In this document: piece after piece, positions 55,243 to 63,844 of the stretch
Layout: every line of letters begins with the position of its first letter
Position numbering within the stretch: the stretch's first letter is position 1
Source: CAXQUZ01 sp942491145
GTDB lineage: Bacteria > Myxococcota_A > UBA796 > UBA2385
Reading direction: 5' to 3'
Assembly: GCA_942491145.1 (NCBI GenBank)
Contig: CALOBC010000025.1
Span: 62,001-126,000 of the forward strand
Length of the DNA: 64,000 nucleotides
Notes under the pieces: generated by a model
Told to the model about the DNA's origin: nothing
Databases searched by the model: none
What the model saw: only the letters and a program-made list of their open reading frames with translations
Made by a program: the position numbers and the translations under genes

Positions 55243-56742
55243 TCATCGAACAACTTGCTCCGGCATCCGGCCCCGCCAGGGCTCGATGCCGATGGTGTCG
55301 TCGCACACCCGGGCCAGGATCGGACCGCGAGAGCCAACGTCGGATGGGGTGTTTCGGCCGAGCAGGAGCTGGAGCGGCCCTCGGGAGCTCCGCTTGGGCT
55401 CTGGCGCGTCGGGCTCGAAGGCGATGTGCTCGCCAATGCGGATCTGGCCGCGGTCGATCTCGAGGGCCACCACGACGGCGTCTTCTTGGCCGTTGACACC
55501 CGCGTGGGCGAGGCCGCGCAGGGCACCGAGCACGATGATGTTGCCGGTGGATTCCACTTGAGCACCGGAGTTGACGTCGCCGTAGACGACCAGGTCGCCG
55601 GCAGCCCGCACTCGGTTGCCCGAGCGGAGGGTGCGCCGCAGTGCCGTGACCACGCCGCGGCCATCGGGGTTCCAGACGGGCTCGTCGGTGGGGACGACCG
55701 GGGTGGGCGCGTCGGAGTCCGCAGGCAACGCCCCGACGGGCTCTGGCACACGGTCTTCCAGATCGAGGTCTGGCTCGGTGTCTTCAGAGACAGTGGTGTC
55801 GTCTTCGAAGACAGTCGCGTCGTCCTCGGAGACAGTGGCATCGTCAGTGGCCGCCGGTGCTTCCACTGGGGACACGTCGGTCAACCTGTCGTCGAGCGTG
55901 GCGTCGTCCTCGACATCGAGCTGCCCCGCGTCATCCGTGGTCAGCTCGTCAGGGAGCTGCACCTCGGCGGATGCCACGGCCTCGTCGGTGTCGTCCGTCG
56001 GGTCGGCGGGGCCCACACTGGGTGCCAAGAGCCCTGGGGAGGTCTCCAGCGCCTCAGGGTCCACGTCGACCATCGGTTGCGGTGCGGCCAAGGAGTCGGT
56101 GGGCTCGGCATCGCAAGCAGCGGCTCCCGCAGGCTCCAGATCACCCCAGTCCTCATCCGGATCCACCTCGTCATCGAGCGGGTCCAGGACATCCACCGCT
56201 TGTTCCACTGGAGGCAGGTCGTTGGTGAAGATCAGCGGCAGCACGGGCAAGTCAACGGGGACTGGCTCCGGGCGCGCCTCAACAGCGGGTGAATCAGGGA
56301 TCGGTGACTCAGCAGCCGAGGCCGGAACCGCAGCAGCGAGGGGACCGGAGACCGCTGGAACACTGCCCACCAGGACATCTTCGTCAATCGAGACGATGAC
56401 GTGGAGCTGCTTTTCGGTGAAGCGCCGCGCAGCGTCCGCCGTGCAGCGAATGCCGATGAGCGTGGTGTTGTGCTCATTGCGCAGCGTGATGCCGAGTCGC
56501 CGCATCTCCATCAGATCGGGGACCCGGTCCCCCAGACTCAGGCGGAGCGTGCGCCCGCTGAGTTGTTCGCGCCGAGTTGGGTCTTGCTCCAGAAACCCAA
56601 GCAAGACATCCCGCAACGGAACGTTGGGGGTGACCGACAGCTCAATGGCGCCGTGATCGGCCCAGCGAATGACCGCCACGGGGGCGGCATCGAGGGACGG
56701 CGAAGCCAGGGCATCGGCCAGAGATGGTGCGTGCTCGTTCAT
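55243..56742 (-). CDS. minC: Septum inhibitor MinC with very long acidic linker
   Basis: 499 residues against about 220-250 in typical MinC. The N-terminal FtsZ-inhibiting domain is about residues 20-105. The C-terminal beta-helix (RLRSGNRVRAAGDLVVYGDV-like stretch, then GNIIVLGALRGLAHAG) begins near 354. Between them lie about 240 residues rich in Asp, Glu, Pro, Thr and Val with no fold, including a threefold 7-residue repeat. Such a linker would separate FtsZ-binding and MinD-binding ends by a wide, flexible span. First gene of the minC-minD-minE unit. ATG 56742 is the only sensible start. Confidence 0.9.
   Translation of the reverse strand: MNEHAPSLADALASPSLDAAPVAVIRWADHGAIELSVTPNVPLRDVLLGFLEQDPTRREQLSGRTLRLSLGDRVPDLMEMRRLGITLRNEHNTTLIGIRCTADAARRFTEKQLHVIVSIDEDVLVGSVPAVSGPLAAAVPASAAESPIPDSPAVEARPEPVPVDLPVLPLIFTNDLPPVEQAVDVLDPLDDEVDPDEDWGDLEPAGAAACDAEPTDSLAAPQPMVDVDPEALETSPGLLAPSVGPADPTDDTDEAVASAEVQLPDELTTDDAGQLDVEDDATLDDRLTDVSPVEAPAATDDATVSEDDATVFEDDTTVSEDTEPDLDLEDRVPEPVGALPADSDAPTPVVPTDEPVWNPDGRGVVTALRRTLRSGNRVRAAGDLVVYGDVNSGAQVESTGNIIVLGALRGLAHAGVNGQEDAVVVALEIDRGQIRIGEHIAFEPDAPEPKRSSRGPLQLLLGRNTPSDVGSRGPILARVCDDTIGIEPWRGRMPEQVVR
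55781..55843 (-). repeat. Three tandem 21-bp repeats in the MinC linker
   Basis: Units at 55781-55801, 55802-55822 and 55823-55843 encode imperfect copies of DDATVSE/DDATVFE/DDTTVSE. The repeat is in frame, so expansion or loss would alter only linker length. Confidence 0.85.
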
Positions 56743-57181
56743 TTTTGCTGGGCGCGCAGAGCTGGGGAGGCAGCGCGCCAGGGGGGCGGAGGTGGGGAAG
56801 GTTGCCGAGAGGCAGGGGCGCGGCGAGGAGGGAGGGGTGCCGCATTGGAGGGGAGCTCGCCCACCCCTGGCCGAAGCCGGGGCTGGGTCGTGACCGCGCG
56901 GGGGACACGCGATCTGCGAGAGAGTGGGTGGCTCTCGCACAACGATCTGAACCGAACACACTTGCTATGTCAAGTGCCGTGGAACAATTCGCATCAAGAA
57001 AAAATCCGGCGCGGTCGAGGCCGGCGGCGCTGCTCCACGATCAATGGATTGAGCTGATCTTCATCACCGGCCCAAGTCATTCCCCGTCCCTGTCATCCGT
57101 GACACATCACGACAGGAACAGAGGGGAACGGAGGCTGGCCGACCGGCGGCACGGGCCCAGGTCCCCTTGAAGCGTGGCCGC
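56743..57181. other. Intergenic region upstream of minCDE
   Basis: 439 bases without a supported gene. It holds the minC promoter candidate and, around 56959-56976, the inverted repeat CACTTG-CTATGT-CAAGTG. Nothing else recognised. Confidence 0.5.
56945..56973 (-). promoter_or_regulatory. Candidate sigma-70 promoter of minCDE
   Basis: On the minus strand TTGACA (56973-56968), a 17-base spacer, then TCAGAT (56950-56945). The -35 is perfect, the -10 weak. The -35 lies inside an inverted repeat that could be an operator. About 200 bases of leader would precede minC. Confidence 0.4.
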
Positions 57182-57460
57182 TCAGTGGGTGGCCGCACCA
57201 CTCAACAGCGGGTCCAGCTCACCCCGGGCGTCGAGGGCACGCAGCTCGTCATAGCCACCGACGTGCACATCCCCGATCCAGATCTGGGGGACTGTGCGCT
57301 TGCCCCCGCTGCGCTTCACCAACGCCATGCGTGCGTCGTTATCGCCCGTCAGGTCGATCTCTTCCAGCTCCACACCCTTGACCTCGCGCAGGAACCGGCT
57401 GGCCGCGATGCAGTAGGGGCAGAACCCGGCCTTGTAGAGGCGAATCTGGGGGGCAGTCAT
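57182..57460 (-). CDS. grxC: Glutaredoxin
   Basis: 92 residues, class I glutaredoxin. Active site CPYC at residues 14-17, TVPQIWIGDVHVGGYDEL (cis-Pro and GG glutathione-binding motif) near 62-80. Reduces disulfides with glutathione in the cytoplasm. ATG 57460 with TGGAG. Not obviously co-transcribed with minC or phaR. Confidence 0.92.
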   Translation of the reverse strand: MTAPQIRLYKAGFCPYCIAASRFLREVKGVELEEIDLTGDNDARMALVKRSGGKRTVPQIWIGDVHVGGYDELRALDARGELDPLLSGAATH

Positions 57461-57543
57461 GGGCACTCCATCAGTCGGGGCCAAGGTGCGCCCCAGGAAG
57501 TGGACGCCGGACCCGTCGGCCATCGGCGCTAACCCAAGCCGCC

Positions 57544-58104
57544 TCAGTGTGAGCTGTCCGCATCGAGCCGGGCTTCCAGACCTGCCAGCCGTGCCCGCAG
57601 CGACTCGAGGTCATCGTCCATCGGCGGGCCGTCCGCATCGGTGGATGCAGCGGTCCAAGGCGCTTCGGGAGGCTCACCCACCACGTCGTCGGACTCAGCG
57701 TTGGGCGACCCCGGATCCGCCGTTGCAGCAGCATCCGTCGACGATGCCGCAGCACCGCCGGCGGTCTTCATCCAGCTCCACTGCTCTTCGAAGCGGCCCA
57801 TCTGAACGTCCAGCATCTCGAGACCCGCCCCCATCTGCTTGAGCACCAGCTGTTGCATCGGGTTGTCGGCGGCATGTCGAATGACGCGATGCAGCAGACC
57901 CACCGGAAACAACGCCAACCCACCCTGGGTGTCCAAGATGACTTGCATCAGCACCCCACGGGTGAGATCTTCGCCGGTGCGAGCGTCGAGAACCCTCAGG
58001 TCATCGCCACTTCGAATCAGCGCCGCGAGCTCTTCCAAGTTGACGTAGCGGGAGTCCCGCGTGTCGTACAGGCGGCGGTTGGTGTATTTCTTGATCGTGC
58101 GCAT
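57544..58104 (-). CDS. phaR: Polyhydroxyalkanoate synthesis repressor PhaR
   Basis: 186 residues. The N-terminal DNA-binding domain IKKYTNRRLYDTRDSRYVNL (residues 4-23) and the following regulatory domain (MQVILDTQGGLALFPVGLLHRVIRHA) are diagnostic. The C-terminus from 115 on is disordered, ending in a short coiled coil (DDDLESLRARLAGLEARLDA). It binds both DNA and PHA granules and is released as polymer accumulates. Divergent from phaEC, with the shared control region in between. Confidence 0.93.
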   Translation of the reverse strand: MRTIKKYTNRRLYDTRDSRYVNLEELAALIRSGDDLRVLDARTGEDLTRGVLMQVILDTQGGLALFPVGLLHRVIRHAADNPMQQLVLKQMGAGLEMLDVQMGRFEEQWSWMKTAGGAAASSTDAAATADPGSPNAESDDVVGEPPEAPWTAASTDADGPPMDDDLESLRARLAGLEARLDADSSH

Positions 58105-58163
58105 AGACGGGCCATAGCCGGTCACTCGAGCGCGTGCCGGCCGACCGACCGATCCGCACGATG

Positions 58164-58174
58164 CTGCACTGCAC
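58164..58174. promoter_or_regulatory. Possible PhaR binding site
   Basis: CTGCACTGCAC, one base from the CTGC-N3-GCAG form reported for PhaR (recalled, not checked). It lies 7 bases upstream of the phaE promoter -35 and between phaR and phaE. Confidence 0.4.
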
Positions 58175-58181
58175 AAGTCGG

Positions 58182-58210
58182 TTGCCGCGCCGCAACAGAC
58201 TGCGTATACT
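58182..58210 (+). promoter_or_regulatory. Sigma-70 promoter of phaE-phaC
   Basis: TTGCCG (58182-58187), exactly 17 bases, then TATACT (58205-58210). Start codon of phaE lies about 50 bases downstream. Confidence 0.7.
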
Positions 58211-58260
58211 CGGGGTTGGAACGGCTGACCGTGCCTGGACCGACCGACATGGAGCATCCC

Positions 58261-58752
58261 GTGCCCGAGCGAAACCCGCGTCCAAGCTCGCACGAGCTTC
58301 CCGATGTGGACGGCATCTCGGATGAGCTGTATCGCCAGTGGCAGGCCAGTCTCGGCCAGTGGTGGGACACGGTCCTCGGTTCCCAAGACGTGCTGGGCGC
58401 GACGGGCCAGCACCTCGCCGACTCCGCGCTGGGTGTTGCTGCGCACGAAGACCGCGTGGACCAACACCTCGCTCGCCTCCACCTGCCCACGCGGGGCGAC
58501 CTGACTCGGCTGGCCCGCATCGCAACGCTCCTCGAGAAGCGGCTGCTGCAGACCGAAGACATCGTGCTGAAGCTCCAAGACACCCTGGCGGCGAGGGATC
58601 AGGCTCTGGCGCGGGTCGAGCGAGAAGCGCTGCAAGCCCGCATTGAAGTCGCCGAGCTCCGGGCGGAGCTCCGGGCCACGAGGGCGCCTCCGGCCACCGA
58701 GAGTGCCGCGCCGATCGACGCCAAGAATGCCCCCACCGCGGACGTTCAGTGA
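58261..58752 (+). CDS. phaE: PHA synthase subunit PhaE-like
   Basis: 163 residues. The N-terminus (ELYRQWQASLGQWWDTVLGS) and the middle part (LLEKRLLQTEDIVLKLQDTLAARD) match the helical layout of PhaE/PhaM-type proteins, which activate class III synthases. Lower sequence identity makes PhaE versus PhaM uncertain. GTG 58261 has GGAG six bases upstream, better supported than ATG 58249. Its stop overlaps the phaC start (TGATG). Confidence 0.75.
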   Translation: MPERNPRPSSHELPDVDGISDELYRQWQASLGQWWDTVLGSQDVLGATGQHLADSALGVAAHEDRVDQHLARLHLPTRGDLTRLARIATLLEKRLLQTEDIVLKLQDTLAARDQALARVEREALQARIEVAELRAELRATRAPPATESAAPIDAKNAPTADVQ

Positions 58753-59846
58753 TGCATGGACTGAGTCCAATGCCGGGCCTGCCGCCGGCCCTCCAAGGCG
58801 CCCGACAGCGCCGGATCCGGCGAGGCATGTTGATCCACAGCACGGCGCCGCGCCCGCCGGTCGGCCGCACGCCCCACGTGCTCGTGCACCGCCAGAACAA
58901 GCTCCGGCTGCGCCACTATCCCTCCCCATCGTCGAGCAGCAGCCGCCGTCCACCTGTGGTGGTGGTGCCGTCGATGATCAACCGGGCGACCATCTGCGAT
59001 CTCGAGTCCGACCGGTCCCTCGTCGGAGGGCTCGCTGCGCTGGGCCACGACGTCTACCTCGTTGACTGGGGCATTCCCGGCCCTGAGGACGCAGGCCAGA
59101 GCATGGCCGATCTTGTCCTCGATCTGTTGCACCGGGCCATCGACCGGGCCTGCCGCCATGCTGGCGCCCAGCGGGCCTTCCTCCTGGGGTACTGCCTCGG
59201 CGGCACGGTCGCCGCGATCTATGCGGCGCTTCGTCCCGCGCGGGTGCACGGCCTGGTGGCCCTCAACACGCCAGTTCAGTTCTCCGAGGGCGGACGCCTC
59301 GCGCGCTTCGCCCGAGCCGAAGCTGATCACCTCCAGACCATCCTCAGCCCCGACCGTCTAGTGCCGGCCGAGCTGATGGCGGCCGCGTTCCAGATGCTCG
59401 ACCCCGTCGGCATTGTCCGCAAGTACGAGGCACTCGATGCCGCGCGGCAAGACCCGGTTCGGCTCGCTCGTGCGCTGGCCCGGGAGCGCTGGATTGAAGA
59501 ACAAGTGCCGATGCCCGGCACCTTGGCCCTTGAGCTCGTGCGCCACGCCTACCAACAAGACCGGCTGGTGGCGGGCACGTGGGCCCTCAGCGGTGAGTCG
59601 GTGGCCCTCGGCGCCATTCGCTGTCCGTTGCTCGTGTGCACGGCCAAGCGAGACTTCATCGTCCCGATGCCGTCGGCACTCCCCCTCGCGGAGCTCACGG
59701 GCGCCGCAGACGTCACGGTGGAGCGGCTCGACGCCGGCCACATTGGCGCGGTGGTCGGTCGCTTCGGCCCCACCCACTTCTACCCGCTGCTGGATCGTTG
59801 GTTCCGCAGCCGCCCGGCCCCGACCGGCGGGAGATCGTCGCTGTGA
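58752..59846 (+). CDS. phaC: Class III polyhydroxyalkanoate synthase PhaC
   Basis: 364 residues, class III length. Catalytic Cys in GYCLGGT near 148, Asp in KRDFIVP near 300, His in AGHIGAVVG near 330, and WGIPGPED of synthases. It polymerises (R)-3-hydroxyacyl-CoA into granules with PhaE. Overlaps phaE at one end and the acyl-CoA synthetase at the other (GTGA). Confidence 0.92.
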   Translation: MHGLSPMPGLPPALQGARQRRIRRGMLIHSTAPRPPVGRTPHVLVHRQNKLRLRHYPSPSSSSSRRPPVVVVPSMINRATICDLESDRSLVGGLAALGHDVYLVDWGIPGPEDAGQSMADLVLDLLHRAIDRACRHAGAQRAFLLGYCLGGTVAAIYAALRPARVHGLVALNTPVQFSEGGRLARFARAEADHLQTILSPDRLVPAELMAAAFQMLDPVGIVRKYEALDAARQDPVRLARALARERWIEEQVPMPGTLALELVRHAYQQDRLVAGTWALSGESVALGAIRCPLLVCTAKRDFIVPMPSALPLAELTGAADVTVERLDAGHIGAVVGRFGPTHFYPLLDRWFRSRPAPTGGRSSL

Positions 59847-61363
59847 ACACCGCTTTCGCCACCTCCGACTGGCCTGCGATGCATCGCCGCTTCCGCCCGG
59901 ACGCCGAGGCGCTGTTCGATGTGGGCACCGGCCGCCGATGGACTTGGGCCGCGCTCGACGATGAAGCCGCCGCATGGGCCGCCCGCCTCCAGCGCGAGGG
60001 TGTCCGACCTGGTGACCGCGTCGCGGTGCTCTGCCAGAACCGGGGCGAGACCTTCGCTTTGGCATTTGCGGTCGCGAAGCTGGGCGCCGTGCTCTACCCG
60101 ATGAACTGGCGCCTGAGCCCGACCGAGCTCCGGTGGCAGATCGACAACTGCACCCCAGTGGTGGTCATTGTCGACCAAGCCAATGCCACCGTCGACCTCG
60201 GGGTGCCTGCGCTCTCGCTGGACGACGGCCCCGGTTGCTCCCCCAGCGACCTCCAGGACGCCCCCGGCAGCCAGCTTGGCGACCCCTGGATGATCATGTA
60301 CACCAGCGGCAGCACCGGTCGGCCCAAGGGGGCAATGCTCACCCACGGCATGCTGCACTGGAACGCGGTCAACACCGTGCTGGCCTGCGATCTCGACACT
60401 CAGTGCTCCACCCTCACGTTCACGCCCCTGTTCCACACAGGCGGGATGAACTGTCTGAGCCTGCCCCTGTTTTTTCGAGGGGGACGGGTGGTGCTGATGC
60501 CGGCGCTCGACCCTTCTGCCGCGCTGGAGCTGATCACCGGTGAGCACATCACCCACCTGATGGGCGTGCCCACGATCTACCAGATGCTCGCCGACGAGGC
60601 CGCGTTCAACGGCGCTGACCTCTCTGGGGTCCGCGATGCCTTGTGTGGCGGCGCGCCCCTCGGGGTGCCCCTGCTCGAGCGCTACCAACGACGGGGGATC
60701 CCGCTTCGCCAAGGCTTCGGCATGACCGAGGTCGGCCCCAATTGCTTCTCCATGCCGGCCCAGCGGGCACTCGAGAAGATGCGAGGCACGGGCCATCCCA
60801 GCGAGGGTCCCCCCGGTTCTTGTGTGGGCCTGCCCATCCACCTCATCGAAGCCCGCATCGCCGACCCAAGCGGCAAGCCCCTGCCTGACGGGCAACCGGG
60901 CGAGCTGCTGCTGCGGGGTCCAGTGGTCTTCGGCGGCTACTGGGCTCATCCCGACGCCACGGCAGGGTCCATGCGCGACGGCTGGTTCTGCACCGGCGAC
61001 GTGCTGTCCCGCGACCACGAGGGCTACTTCCATGTGCGCGGGCGCCTCAAGGAGATGTTCATCTCTGGCGGCGAGAACGTCTACCCAGCCGAAGTTGAGC
61101 TCGCCCTCCAACAGCACCCTTCGGTGGCCTTGGCTGCGGTGGTCGGCATGGCCGACAGCCGCTGGGGGGAAGTGGGCCGCGCGTTCGTCGAGACATTGCC
61201 CGGCGCGAGCGTGGACGCCGCCGCGCTGAAGACCTTTCTGAAAGGGATTCTGGCGAAGTTCAAGGTCCCCCGCACCTACCACATTGTCGCCACCGAGCAG
61301 CTCCCCCGCACTGCCTCCGGCAAGCTCGACAAGACGGCCCTGAGCCGACTTTCCCTTCCCTGA
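59843..61363 (+). CDS. Acyl-CoA synthetase (AMP-dependent)
   Basis: 506 residues. ATP-binding loop YTSGSTGRPKGAMLTHG near 152, GFGMTEVGP near 290, FCTGDVLSRDHEGYFHVRGRLKEMFISGGENVYP near 385-415, and a C-terminal Lys in TASGKLDK. Probably makes an acyl-CoA that feeds PHA synthesis or breakdown. GTG 59843 overlaps the phaC stop, so it belongs to the phaE-phaC transcript. Confidence 0.87.
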   Translation: MNTAFATSDWPAMHRRFRPDAEALFDVGTGRRWTWAALDDEAAAWAARLQREGVRPGDRVAVLCQNRGETFALAFAVAKLGAVLYPMNWRLSPTELRWQIDNCTPVVVIVDQANATVDLGVPALSLDDGPGCSPSDLQDAPGSQLGDPWMIMYTSGSTGRPKGAMLTHGMLHWNAVNTVLACDLDTQCSTLTFTPLFHTGGMNCLSLPLFFRGGRVVLMPALDPSAALELITGEHITHLMGVPTIYQMLADEAAFNGADLSGVRDALCGGAPLGVPLLERYQRRGIPLRQGFGMTEVGPNCFSMPAQRALEKMRGTGHPSEGPPGSCVGLPIHLIEARIADPSGKPLPDGQPGELLLRGPVVFGGYWAHPDATAGSMRDGWFCTGDVLSRDHEGYFHVRGRLKEMFISGGENVYPAEVELALQQHPSVALAAVVGMADSRWGEVGRAFVETLPGASVDAAALKTFLKGILAKFKVPRTYHIVATEQLPRTASGKLDKTALSRLSLP

Positions 61364-61453
61364 ACGACCCGGGCCCCGGCGGAGACACCCCAAAACGGGG
61401 CCCCCCCTCCGCTGTCTGCCCAACTGGCCCTTGAGGCCCCCGAGGAGACCCCC

Positions 61454-62014
61454 ATGCGCACACTTTCCCTGTTCCTGCTCGCGTTCACCGTCGCCGCCTG
61501 CCAGCCCGACGATGTGAAGGGCGGCGACACCAGCAGCGATGCGGACGCGGACACCGACGCGGATGCAGACAGCGACACCGACGCGGACGCCGACGCGGAT
61601 GCAGACGCGGATGCCGACGCGGATGCCGACGCCGACGCAATTCAGGGGGACTGGACCACCGATGGCGGTGGCGATGTGGGCACCGGCCTGTCCGACCTCG
61701 GCATCGACTCCATCGACGCCAGCTTTGGGTCCGACGGCAACTACACCATCGCCGGAGTGGCCAGTGGCACGGCGTTCACGCTGACTGGGGCATACTCGGT
61801 GGATGTGTCCACCACCCCCCACACCATCCACTTGGAGCAGACCCGCCCGGCTGTGGTCAGCGAAGGCATCTGGCAAGTCGACGGGAACACCATGACCTAC
61901 GAGATCCTCGACGTGACCCAGGGGTCTCCGCCCACGCCCGAGGGCGGCTTCGGCTCGTCCGACGCTGGCTCGGGGCCCACGGACGCCTGGATCCAGACCT
62001 ACGTTCGTCCCTGA
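61454..62014 (+). CDS. Lipoprotein with DA-repeat spacer
   Basis: 186 residues. Signal peptide with lipobox (FTVAAC, Cys near 16), spacer of Asp-Ala/Asp-Ser/Asp-Thr (residues about 29-62), then a lipocalin-like small domain beginning IQGDWTTDGGGD and with GNYTIAGVASGTAFTLTGAYSVD and ISTTPHTIHLEQ-like strands. This matches a bacterial lipocalin-type/META-like domain more than an enzyme. Good GGAG site. Shares the repeat style with the protein at 32661 but not the domain. Confidence 0.75.
   Translation: MRTLSLFLLAFTVAACQPDDVKGGDTSSDADADTDADADSDTDADADADADADADADADADAIQGDWTTDGGGDVGTGLSDLGIDSIDASFGSDGNYTIAGVASGTAFTLTGAYSVDVSTTPHTIHLEQTRPAVVSEGIWQVDGNTMTYEILDVTQGSPPTPEGGFGSSDAGSGPTDAWIQTYVRP
61538..61639 (+). 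repeat. 6-bp-period repeat encoding Asp-Ala
   Basis: About 17 in-frame hexamers of the GAY-GCN type (with two AGC and two ACC variants) within the lipoprotein gene. Confidence 0.85.
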
Positions 62015-62121
62015 CGCGCTGCCTCCGCCCTTGGCGGGCGACGTGCTGTCTTAGTCTGAGCCCGCAGCCGGCCCCCGCTGGGGGCATCCCTGCCCCCTGA
62101 CCCGCGAAGAGAGACCCCGAG

Positions 62122-63726
62122 ATGCTCCTGCCGCTCACCATCGCCGTCGCCCTCGCCGCACCGCCGCCCGAGGCGCAGAAGGCTGGGGCACTCGCGTCCG
62201 CCGGCATGGTGCAACCCAAGCGGGCGGCGGCCAGCAATGGCTTCTCGTTTTTGGCCCTGCTCCAGACCCGGTCCATCACCACCAATGTGGTGCCCACCAA
62301 CCAGCTGCTCGACGGCCAGATCGTGGGCCGGCTGGGCGGGTCCAACCTCACGACCGTGCTCACCGACAAGGGCCTCGACCTCAACGATGACAACAAGCGG
62401 GACGAGGATCAAGGCCTCACCGGCGTGGTGGAACAGCGCCTCAGCGCCTTTCTGACCTATGCCCCCCCCATCTACGATGGGCGCCTGGGCATGACAGCCG
62501 GCTTCGAAGTGGACTTTGCCTGGGGCGACCAGTCGTACAGCACGGCCGGCAACACGGGCGGCGGCATCGGCGGTGACCAAGTCAACATCCAGACCCGCCG
62601 GCTGCACTTCAACTACAAGCCGAAGACCTGGGAAGGCCACGATCTGGACGTGGTGGCGGGCCTTCAGTTCGTGTCAGACACCGTACACAACCCGGCTGCT
62701 GCCGCACCGGACGATCTGTTCCGCTCCGGTGGCGGCATCCGGTTCTGGGGCACGGAAATGGCGGGGGTCAGCGCCTTTGGCACCTACCGAGACGACTGGG
62801 GCGAGCGACTGCGGTACCGACTCGGCGTCTACACCCCCTGGGAGGGCGGTCCGGCGATTGATGATGACGTGAAGCTGTTCATGCTCGATGTCGCCTATCA
62901 GCCCGCCTATGCCCTGTGGCTGGGCGTCCACGGCTGGGCCATGGACGACCGCAGCAACGGTCGGGGCGGGGGCATCCTCGGCACCGGCCCCACCAGCGGG
63001 CTGTCTGCGCTGCAAGGCGGCCCCCACCTCAACTTTCAGCTGCCCAACCAGGACCTGCCCCCCGAGATCGACGCCCAGGTGCTCTGGGTCGGCGCGGACC
63101 TGGGCTGGAACCACCGCCTCGACCGCGGCCCGATCGGCGCAACCGTCCTCGCCGTGGGCAATGTGGGCAAGCTGTACATCGACGAGCAAGTGGATGTGGA
63201 CGTCCAGGGCTGGCTGGCCGACGCCGAGATCCGCGCCCGCTACGCCCCCGGCCAAGGCAGTGTGCTGCGGGCCAGCGTGCTCGCAACCAGCCGCGATGAG
63301 GGCGACCGGAACCAGTACACCGGCCTGATGACGGGCAACCAGTACGGCATCGTGGGCGCCGTCTACGCCACCAGCGGCTGCTTGTTGCTGTTCCCCGACC
63401 CACGCAGCATCAACCGCATGACGCCGGTGGTGTCCGACCTGTCCAACCGGGGTGAAGGGCTGGTCGGGACCACGTTCTCGGCCGGGTACGACGCCATTCC
63501 CAACAAGCTGAACCTCCGGCTCGGCGGTGGCTGGGCCCAAGACGGCACCGGCCTGCCGATGGGCACCGAAGGCAACGCAACCGCGACCTGGCACCCGTGG
63601 CTCTTCACCGACCTCTCGCTCGCCTACGCCCAAGTGGTCGGCAGCGAGGTTCCCATGGCCAACGGGCGCCCGCTGCCCGGCGACCCGTGGACGGTGATTC
63701 TCTCCATGCAGAACCTGCTGTTTTAG
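62122..63726 (+). CDS. Outer-membrane beta-barrel (porin-like) protein
   Basis: 534 residues. A short N-terminal signal (MLLPLTIAVALAAPPPEAQ), then a barrel with alternating aromatic and polar strands: FEVDFAWGDQSYS, FNYKPKTWEG, LRYRLGVYTPWEGG, VLRASVLATSRDEG, and a C-terminal Phe (MQNLLF), as expected for BAM-dependent barrels. No specific porin family is recognised; alginate/phosphate-porin-like folds are possible. Outer membrane location is likely. It follows the DA-repeat lipoprotein by 107 bases. Confidence 0.75.
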   Translation: MLLPLTIAVALAAPPPEAQKAGALASAGMVQPKRAAASNGFSFLALLQTRSITTNVVPTNQLLDGQIVGRLGGSNLTTVLTDKGLDLNDDNKRDEDQGLTGVVEQRLSAFLTYAPPIYDGRLGMTAGFEVDFAWGDQSYSTAGNTGGGIGGDQVNIQTRRLHFNYKPKTWEGHDLDVVAGLQFVSDTVHNPAAAAPDDLFRSGGGIRFWGTEMAGVSAFGTYRDDWGERLRYRLGVYTPWEGGPAIDDDVKLFMLDVAYQPAYALWLGVHGWAMDDRSNGRGGGILGTGPTSGLSALQGGPHLNFQLPNQDLPPEIDAQVLWVGADLGWNHRLDRGPIGATVLAVGNVGKLYIDEQVDVDVQGWLADAEIRARYAPGQGSVLRASVLATSRDEGDRNQYTGLMTGNQYGIVGAVYATSGCLLLFPDPRSINRMTPVVSDLSNRGEGLVGTTFSAGYDAIPNKLNLRLGGGWAQDGTGLPMGTEGNATATWHPWLFTDLSLAYAQVVGSEVPMANGRPLPGDPWTVILSMQNLLF

Positions 63727-63844
63727 CTCAGCGGCTCGCGAGTCGTGAACCAGACCACGTCTTGGCGGGGGCAAGCCCCTGCACCGCGCCCACCGAGCGC
63801 TTCCCCATGGCCTCTTTGCCCGCGCACTGCCCCCCGGATCCCCC

